Assembly (NCBI GenBank): GCA_027563935.2
Contig: CM050446.2
Coordinates: forward strand, 28,089,501 to 28,153,500
Direction of reading: 5' to 3'
Length of the DNA stretch: 64,000 nt
Source of the DNA: Costus lasius
Taxonomy: Eukaryota > Streptophyta > Magnoliopsida > Zingiberales > Costaceae
Made by a program: the position numbers and the translations under genes. The notes under the pieces are model-generated. The model saw only the letters and a list, made by a program, of their open reading frames with translations. It ran no database searches and was not told the DNA's origin. Position 1 is the stretch's first letter. Every line of letters starts with the position of its first letter. Of the stretch, positions 56,532 to 64,000 are shown one piece after another.

Positions 56532-58419
56532 TGTTGGTGTATATGCCCTAGGACCTAGTTTTGGTCCACTTATGTACTACTTGACTTTGATATTTATATA
56601 TATCATTCTGGCATTGTCATTATCAATGTTTGTTTACATCTGCGCACATGTACTAACATGATAATGTCCCTGGAGGCAGATTGGATCTGTGCTCAAACTA
56701 TTGTCCCCAGTCGATGTACCTTAGTGGATATGGGACAGCTATGGTACTTGTGAGATTGGTATGTGAGCTGGTTAGGTACGTGGTGCTAACGCAGACACAT
56801 GGGTATATCATTGGAGGATATACTGGAAAGACCCGCTCTGAGGCTATGACTTGGTGTCATAAGTTATCCTCACAAGTGACAGGAGATGCATTGATCCCTT
56901 GACTTGAGGTCATTGATCATTCTATATGGTTAGCGACTTGCTTTGATACAACCTAACACCTCGCCGTAGTTGGGAGGTCATAACAGTTGTTATTGAGCAT
57001 ATCACGACCCATATGAGAAGGTCAATGGACAGACATAGGATTTGCCCCTTCCTTAGGAAAGTATGATATCCATGGAGCTCCTCTATGGTTCTATGACTGA
57101 GACTGTATGGCCATACCCAGGTAAGAACCTGTTTTAGTCATAGCCATGTGATTGGGTGAAAACAAGTGGTGACACACTTGTCCAATCGGATATCAGTCCG
57201 GCAAAGAGACTGTAATGCATCTGTACCTAGTTGCGATGATGGGGATGTCGATGTCGATATCCATTCCAATGACCTGGGTAGCAGCGATGCACTGCTAGGT
57301 GCCACTCACTGCTTGTGGTGACCTTTGGTGAGCACTGCCAGCGTCAGAAGAACCTACAGGGTCGCACACCTTGATACTTGAGTTCTCGTATTGATCGAGA
57401 AGCCTTATGATCAAGTTATTGGATAACTCGGATCTAATTGGGAGATTTCATCAGCACCAATGGGCCTGATGAGATGGAAGAATGTTATTGGAGCCAAACT
57501 TCATTTTTGGCAGGTTGACCCGTATTTGACCATGGTTGGTCACACTTGGATTAGGGTTGCATTGGATTGGATCCAAATGCTTAATCAACCCATAGGATGA
57601 AGTTTGGGCTAGCTCATTATCCAATGAAGCCCAATAACAAGTTCTCATGAAGAGAAGAGAGGCTAAAAGGGTATAATGGGGAGAAACCCAACCCCATTGG
57701 CGCCTAAGGGGCATAATGGGGTTAGGGTGGCAAAATTGCTTCATTAAGGAAGCAATTTGCCCCTAGCCCTTCTCCCTTGATGGTATGAATGCCTTTAAGG
57801 CATGTCTTGGGCTGATATGGTACATGGGCAATTATGGAAAGGTTGAATGAAGTTTATGGTAAAGTCTTGGAGACTTTCCTTACATCAAACCTCCTCATCC
57901 TAGCCCTACACTTGTCATGATCCTAGCCCTTGCCCTAATCGCCTCTTGCCCTATATATGTGACCCTAGCCGCCCTCTCTTATTATTATTCATCCTTGGAG
58001 GCGTGAACATAAGAAGGGGGCGAGAGCAAGAAGCAAGGGCGCAATCTCTTCCTCTTCCATCAAGTGGCCGCAAACTTCTCCTTCCTTACCACTTGGCGCA
58101 TCTTTCTCTCTTGGTGGCGCAAGGTGGTTGGAGCATCTCCCTAAGGCTTGGATCTTCTTCCCGAGGCTAGCACCGGGCGTGGAAGAAGAGGATTCGAGGC
58201 ATCCGTGTATGTGAGACTGCAGAGGGCGCACACTTGGGCGCCTATCACGACATCGACCTCATCTTGCTCTGAGGTATTTTCTAACTTATCGTGTCGACCC
58301 CCTTGCATGCGATCTTCACTGGGTTTTTGGGACCGGACTGTTTCGGGGACATTCTTCCGCTGTGCAATGTATGTATGTGTCTCTGAAAAATTGTAAAATG
58401 TCCCCGGGGTTTCCCAACA
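56532..58419 (+). mobile_element. Solo V-LTR (1888 bp) with target duplication GTTTG
   Basis: TGTTGGTGTATATGCCC to GGTTTCCCAACA with GTTTG on both sides (56527-56531, 58420-58424). No internal region. A TATA-like TATATAT is at 57952-57958. Closely related to the COP1 LTRs. Minus-strand frames that seem to run from CRM-A integrase into it are accidental. Confidence 0.93.
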
Positions 58420-58424
58420 GTTTG

Positions 58425-60210
58425 GTGCTGTAGACACTTGTTTGAGCTGAGATTTCTGGGACTTCTCCCTCTGGCCCTGGGGAGTCTTTCCAGGTATCCT
58501 CCGAGGCTGGTGGGGAGTCCCATGAGGTGGTCCTGACTCCGTCAATTCCCCCGGGGTGGGGAGAATTCTCCTCCAGAGAATAAGAGCTCGCCATGGCAGA
58601 AGGGCGGTCGCCTTCAGGAAGAGGCGCATGGTAGGGCAGCAAATCTGCGATGTTGAAGACGAGGCTGATGAGAGAGTCCTCGGGCAGGTCGAGGACATAA
58701 GCATTGCTGCCAACCCGCCGCAGAACCGTATAGGGGCCGTCGCAGTGTGCTTGGAGCTTCCAGTTGGCTCTAGACCTTAAAAGCTCAGGGTGGATTCGCA
58801 CAAGCACTCGCTTACCGACCTCAAAGTGATGTGGCCTACAGTGCTCGTTGTCCTCAGCAGCATACCGTGTATTGCTCAAGAAAATCCGGCTGCGAATCTT
58901 GTCATGTAAACCCGAAAGATGCAACGCAAATGTATGAGCAGACTCATGGTGGGAAGGATGAGCAGGGAAATTATGCATGTCTAGAGGCTTGCGAGGTTGG
59001 TGCCCAAGAATGACCTGGAAAGGACTCAGACCGGTAGACCGATTGAAGGCGCTATTATATGCAAACTCCGCGACGGGAAGATGCTCAGCCCAATGGCGTG
59101 GGAAGTTGCTAGCTAAGCACCGCAAGAGATTGCCCAAACTACGATTCACCACCTCGGTTTGACCGTCCGTCTATGGATGGTAGGCCGAGGAATACTTGAG
59201 AGTGGAGCCAAGTAGGGACCACAGGGACCTCCAAAAGTGTCCCACAAACCGAGGGTCACAGTCGGACACAATGGTCAAGGGGAGACCATGTTGGCGGACA
59301 ATCTCTTTGACGAAGAGATGTGCAATGCGTGAAGCATCAGCCATTTTGGAACAAGGCACAAAGTGTGCCATCTTAGAGAAGCGATCCATGACAACGAAGA
59401 TGGAGTCATGGCGCGAGGCCGTGCGAGGTAAGCCTAGAACAAAGTCCATGCTAATGTCCAGCCATGGACCCTTAGGAACGGGCAGCGGGGTGTACAACCC
59501 GGTGTTGGCAGGGCGCGGCTTGGCACGCTGACACGTACCACAATGGTGGATGACCCGTTCTACATCCCTACGAAGGATGGGCCAAAAGAAACAATCTTCA
59601 GCCAAACCCAGGGTCTTGTCACGACCATGGTGACCAGTGGCACCACCCGCGTGAAGCTCAATCAAGAGATGCTCGCGAAGGGATGAGCGGGGAACACAGA
59701 GTTGGTTACCATACACAAGGAAGCCGTCGTGTAAACGGTAAGGCGAGTCTAGTGGGTCATTAGCAAGGAGCCGGGCAAGAATGGGGCCAAAGTCAGGACA
59801 GTCTGCATACTCGTCGCGGATGTGGTCCAGGGCGGGAACCGAGGTGGACAGAACACACAGTAAGGACCGGACACGGCTGAGCGCGTCAGCCACGACGTTT
59901 TCCTTGCTAGCCTTGTGAGTGATCACAAAGGTATATTGCTGAAGGAACTCGACCCACTTCGCATGGCAAGGGGCAAGCTTCTTCTGTGCGTTGAGGAACG
60001 AGAGGGTCTGATGGTCACTAAAAAGGACAAACTCCTTATGTAGGAGGTAGTGTCGCCATTGTCGGAGGGACTGAACGATGGCGTAGAATTCCTTATCGTA
60101 TGTCGAGTACCGTTGGCGCACCTCGTTCAACTTCTTGCTAAAGAAGGCGACGGGGTGCCCCTCCTGACTAAGAGTGCCACCAATGCCGGTACCGGAGGCA
60201 TCGCAGGCGC
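58425..60210 (-). pseudogene. RNase H and integrase of CRM-A
   Basis: One frame from about 60130 down to 58425 with a TAG at 59169-59171 (in the segment YHP/TDG). RNase H half: RYSTYDKEFYAIVQSLRQWRHYL, SDHQTLSFLN, ENVVADALSRVRSLL. Integrase: zinc region (HAGGATGHHGRDKTL, HHCGTCQRAK), Asp in SMDFVLGLPR, Asp in IVSDCDPRFVGHFW, then LGNLLRCLASNFPRHWAEHLPVAEFAYNS. The C-terminal domain is GPYTVLRRVGSNAYVLDLPED, FNIADLLPYHAPLPEG. A tail of about 60 residues shows no clear chromodomain. A frameshift near 60210 separates it from reverse transcriptase. Confidence 0.88.
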
Positions 60211-61740
60211 CTCGAAGACCTTCGAGAAATCGGGTAGGCGAAGGACAGGAGACGACATCATGATATCCTTAAGCGCTAGGAAGGCACGTCTAGCAGCAAG
60301 GGTCCACGAGAACGCCTCGTGCTTGGTGCAGGCCATCATAGGGGTAGCAATGGTGCTAAAACTCTTAATGAATCGGCGATAGAAGGCGGCAAGGCCGAGA
60401 AAGCTACGGACCTCGGTGACAGATTTCGGTTCAGGCCATTGGCGAATGACCTCAATCTTGGCAGGGTCAACCATGAGGCCTTGGTCAGACACGATGAACC
60501 CAAGGAACTGGACCTGGGGTTCAAGAAAAGCGTACTTCTTGGCGTTGAGGAACAAGCGTTTCTGTCACAAGAGATCGAAGGTCAAACGCAAGTGGGCGAG
60601 GTGGTCATTGCGGGTGTGACTATAAATGAGGATATCGTCAAAGTAAATGACAAGGAACTTCCCCATGTAGGGGCGAAGGACCTGGCTCATGAGACTCATA
60701 AAGGTCGACGGCGCGTTGGTGAGACCAAAGGGCATGACAAGCCACTCGTAGAGGCCGTCCTTCGTCTTGAAGGCCGTCTTCCACTCATCGCCCTCACGGA
60801 TGCGGACCTGGTGGTAGCCGCTCCGGAGGTCAAGCTTGGAGAACCAGCAGGCACCGGATATGAGGTCGAGCATATCGTCAAGGCGCGGGATAGGGAACCG
60901 GTACTTCACCGTGATGCGATTGATTGCGCGGAAATCAATGCACATCCGCCATGAACCATCCTTCTTAGGGGTAAGAAGGGCTGGGACGGCGCAGGGGCTA
61001 AGGCTCTCACGGATGAAGCCTTTGGACAGAAGATCATCCACCTGCCGCTTGAGCTCTGTGTGCTCAGTGGGGTTAAGGTGGTGGTGTGGCAGGTTGGGCA
61101 AAGATGCCCCAGGGACGAGGTCGATGACATGCTGAATGTTGCGGGCCAGGGGAAGACCAACAGGAAGGTCAACGGGGGAGATGTCCGAGAACTCAGAGAG
61201 CAAGGCTGAAACCTCTGCCGACAAAGGGGTCGGTGGGATTTTTGGCGCGGGTGAAACCTCACGCACCATCAGCGCATAGATGGTCTCGGACTCACGGGCC
61301 TCAGAGACGAGAGAGCTGGGTCGAACAAGGGTCAGAGGCTGAGGGACCGAGTGGGCCGGTGGAGTGGTAGTCACAATGCCCTTGAATGTGGAGGCCCGCA
61401 ACTCCTTGGGCGGAGCCGGGGTCAGGCAGATCTTACGCCCACCGTGCTGGAAGACATAGGTGTTGGACCGGCCATAGTGAATCACGTCGCGGTCGTAGAG
61501 CCAAGGTCGTCCCAGGAGAACATGGGCCACGTCCATGGACATGACATCGCACCACACCTTCTCGGCATAGTCGCCGAAGTAGATGGGCACCTGAGAACGA
61601 TGGGTGATGGGGAGACTCGATGCGTCAACCCAAGCAATGGAGTAGGGTCGAGGGTGTGGCACCAAGGGGAGGCCAAAGCGGGTGACAGCGGTGCGGGACA
61701 TGACATTAAGGCTGCTGCCTCCGTCGATAACTATCTTACA
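60211..61740 (-). pseudogene. Protease-reverse transcriptase of CRM-A
   Basis: Protease site IVIDGGSSLNVMS (Asp codon at 61723-61725), CDVMSMDVAHVLLGRPWLYD. Reverse transcriptase: GASLPNLPHHHLNPTEHTEL, SPCAVPALLTPKKDGSWRMCIDFRAINRIT, FSKLDLRSGYHQVRI, MPFGLTNAPSTF, and an intact catalytic FLVIYFDDILIYS. A TGA interrupts it between residues FDLL and QKRLFLN (about 60562-60564). The same frame continues through VDPAKIEVIRQWPEPKSVTEVRSFLGL to a frameshift near 60210. The short GASLPNLPHH/SPCAVP style places it with CRM/Galadriel-type chromoviruses, tentatively. Confidence 0.9.
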
Positions 61741-63115
61741 TTAGTGCCCGTTACACTTAATATAAGTGTAAAAGATACTCGTACGCTTCCAATCCTTGGA
61801 TGGAGGGGGTGTTTGGACAAGAGTGCAGCGGACAACGGCCAAGGTGGGTCGAGGGCTCGACTCCTCATCAAAATAACCCTGAGGACCGACCTCTTGGGCA
61901 CGTGGAGGCCCAAGGGAGGCAACGGGTGGAGGGTGAGGGTCGTGCGGTGCGGCCGCGATGTGCAGACCTACCGCGCTGGGTGGGGCAGTCTCGATTGAAG
62001 TGTCCTGTCTGACTATAGTGGCGGCAGGGACCAGGGGGAATAGCAGCTAGAGGCGCCTTGCCCTTCTCGTCTCAAGTGAGATGGGGCGTAGGTGCCTCGC
62101 GTAGAGCATCACGCGAAGGTCGTCGGGGACCTGTGTGCTGAGGACGTGAGGGTGCCTCATGGCGGGGAGCCGGGGCTGGCACCGGGAGCGCAGGGACCGG
62201 GCGTCGCAGGGAAGTGGGCTCGCCGCGTTGAGGCTGCAAGCGCAGGTCGCGCTCGAACTCGCGATCGTAGTGCAAGACAAGGACGATCGAGTCCAGCCCG
62301 TAAGACGGGAAGGCGCGTCGGATGTGCTCGCGGAACCCGTGCTTGTACCTAGATAGGGTGAACTCGGGATCTTCCTTTAGATTACAGCGTATGCCGAGTT
62401 CATCGAAGCGAGTGTGGTACTCGTCAACGGAGTCGTACCCCTGTGAAATGGCACAGAAGGCGTCGAGGAGATGCTGGTGGTGAGTGGGAGGGACATACTT
62501 CTCCTTAAGAGGATAGCACATTTCCTCCCACTAGGTGATGGGGGGAATGCGCTAGTCGACTAGCTGACTTTCAACATTCATCCAGTACAACCGGGCAGGG
62601 CTGGCAAGTAAGAGGCGAACGTAGCTAACCCGAAGGTGGTCAGCCATATCACTCCACACAAAATAACTTTCCACGACTGCGACCCAGTCGAGGAAGTCAT
62701 TGGGATCCAGGCTACCCTTAAAGATAGGAGGGTCAATGCGCGTGAGCCGGTGGACCTCGTCGTCCTCACGGCTATGCTGGATGGGACGTTGTGGGAGAGG
62801 AACGTCCTCCACCCACGCGGATTCATCACCGAATGGGTCATAGCGAGGTGACGCGTTGGCACGCATCTGCAGGGGGGCCAATGGAGGGGGAACGCTAAGT
62901 GAGGGCGACGCCTCAGTGGGCTTAGCTTTTAGTTCCATGACTTGGTCCGTGAGGTGTTGGACCGATGACATTAGACGCTAAAACATCACCTCCATCGCTT
63001 CCAAGCGTGTGGACAGCGACTCAACCGACTCTACCCTAGACGGAGTACTCTCTTCGGTCGAAATGGGCACTTGGGTAGGGGGGTTATGATATGATGTTCC
63101 TGATCTGGTTGTCAT
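61741..63115 (-). pseudogene. gag: Gag of CRM-A
   Basis: Starts at the ATG at 63115 (MTTRSGTSYHNPPTQVPIST). TAG at codon 46 (62978-62980), then open at 62552-62977 (QHLTDQVMELKAKPTEASPSL, RIDPPIFKGSLDPNDFLDWVAVVESYF). Two stops follow, then 62072-62521 is open in the same frame (PPTHHQHLLDAFCAISQGYDSVDEYHTRFDELG). The nucleocapsid knuckle near 62010-62045 reads CRHYSQTGHFNRDC: its second Cys is replaced by Tyr. The remainder to the protease is broken by stops. CRM-B carries pieces of the same gene. Confidence 0.87.
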
Positions 63116-63320
63116 GATGTGGGTATGGTGCGACTATGCAATGCGGAGCTAGACAATTGTGGAAAAGTTATGTGGAAATTGATTCATTTGATTAATAATT
63201 TGTGGAAAAGTTTGAGGAAATTGATTTTGAAAAATCCCCTTTTGATTCTAGTGAAAGTTATGAATTGATATGATATGATGCAAGAGACCGGCGGAGCTAG
63301 ACAAGAGTTAGCTCCAACCT

Positions 63321-63334
63321 GGGCTCTGATACCA
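63321..63334 (-). promoter_or_regulatory. Primer binding site of CRM-A
   Basis: Minus strand TGGTATCAGAGCCC, complementary to initiator tRNA-Met. About 200 noncoding bases separate it from the gag ATG at 63115. Confidence 0.9.
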
Positions 63335-64000
63335 AAAATAACTAATGCAGCGGATGAATAGGTTGGGGGTCCTTAGATCAGTACACTAAGGTGGTGGAGA
63401 CGATGATGCGGAAAACGTGGGAGGGTCGTAAGACGAGGGAAGAAGAAACGTGCGATACGGGGAAAAATCCGAGAAAACCGACGAAACTCGTGCCGCGCAA
63501 CGCGACTTGCTTGAGCAATACTGATAGCCAAGAAAACCAGGGCACGATGCTACAATGGAATTACTTACCTGACTCGTAGAGCCAACTTTCGAGCATGCAC
63601 GTGCGCACAGAACCTTTACAGGGTTGTGGAAGCGGAGCGTTGCGAGTCCTCGGCCGGGTCAGAGAGGAGGGCGAGGAGTCCTGAGGGTAGACGAAGGGCT
63701 AGGCGCCCTAGAGGCAGGCAAGGGCTAGGCGCCCTAGAGGAAGGCAAGGGCTAGGCGCCCAAGTTGAAAACAATCCTTGAAGGCAAAGATCGGCACCCGG
63801 AGTGATGGGAGGCACTCCGGCGACCAAATTTGATTGAAGCACAAAACAATTACAAGACAAGGGACCCTAGGCAAGAACCCTTGGAGTTTAAAGTGGACTA
63901 GATGCTACTACAAAGCTTGAAATTCTCACACAAAAAAAAACTACCTCCCCCTAGAGAACCCATCTCTCTTATATAGACTTCAAGGTGTCTCCTCAAAATG
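63335..64000 (-). repeat. 5' LTR of CRM-A, running off the window
   Basis: LTR sequence beginning next to the primer site (TAACTAATGCAGCGG). A minus-strand TATA box, TATATAA, is at 63969-63975, so 63335-63960 is the transcribed part. Three tandem units of 26 bases, each containing the near-palindrome CTAGGCGCCCTAG, occupy 63694-63763. The segment 63387-63914 is missing from the LTR copy at 56290. No coding capacity. Confidence 0.8.

Noticed and set aside
58316..58424. Extension of the CRM-A integrase frame into the V-LTR as a fused C-terminus
   Set aside because: The open frame crosses a target duplication and the end of an inserted solo LTR; it is accidental.
60319..60954. A 211-codon plus-strand open frame
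   Set aside because: It is antisense to the CRM-A reverse transcriptase, lacks any recognisable domain, and arises from GC-rich codon composition. The same applies to the 215-codon frame at 61351-61998 and the 171-codon frame at 24525-25040.

Overview
This window reads as plant nuclear intergenic heterochromatin. It is nested LTR retrotransposons from end to end, and I find no host gene. The evidence is Ty1/copia polyproteins with initiator-Met primer sites and a purine tract before the 3' LTR, Athila/Tat-like Ty3/gypsy elements with a tRNA-Asp type primer site, a second Ty3/gypsy lineage that looks chromovirus-like (CRM/Galadriel type), long LTRs of about 1.6-2.1 kb, and a small hAT-type element. 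The species cannot be named from this sequence; a large-genome angiosperm is most likely. Working names used below: ATH1-3 (Athila-like copies), NA1 (non-autonomous Athila-like element), COP1, COP2, CN and CO (copia elements), CRM-A and CRM-B (chromovirus-like), and V-LTR (the LTR family of COP1).

Layout. 1-234 is the end of a V-LTR. 235-5198 is ATH1 (+), cut inside integrase by copia debris on the minus strand: a V-LTR end (5199-5476), CN (5477-10320) and the leader of an older element CO (10321-11571). 11572-19360 is NA1 (-), arranged internal fragment-LTR-internal-LTR. 19361-21403 is a truncated V-type LTR (-). 21404-29713 is ATH2 (-), with a solo V-LTR (27526-29384, 5-bp target duplication) in its own LTR. 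29714-30115 is an Athila-type LTR end in the opposite orientation, and 30116-31865 is ATH3, a polymerase fragment (-).

From about 31866 to the window end two chromovirus-like elements (CRM-B, then CRM-A, both -) lie in tandem across one residual LTR. Into CRM-B have gone a hAT-type element (32946-33391), an Athila-type LTR (35477-37286), and COP1 (37705-55753, target duplication GGAAC). COP1 itself carries COP2 (45895-55013, target duplication ATTAG) in its 3' LTR. A second solo V-LTR (56532-58419, target duplication GTTTG) sits in the residual LTR between CRM-B and CRM-A.

State of the genes. COP2 is the only nearly intact autonomous-type element: its two 1722-bp LTRs differ at one base that I could find, and its polyprotein frame is open apart from one TAG. 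NA1 keeps one uninterrupted 454-codon acidic Gag-like frame. All other coding regions are broken by stops, frameshifts and deletions.

The most unusual signals are not genes. (1) Four RNA hairpins recur in the same order and similar spacing in the untranslated leaders of three copia elements, with compensatory base changes. (2) The same elements carry matching splice-donor and splice-acceptor-like sites that would remove that leader. (3) Regular arrays of short palindromes occur in the LTRs of several unrelated element families, two of which share the core ACGGC-N3-GCCGT. (4) A stop codon lies exactly between gag and protease in two divergent Athila-like copies.
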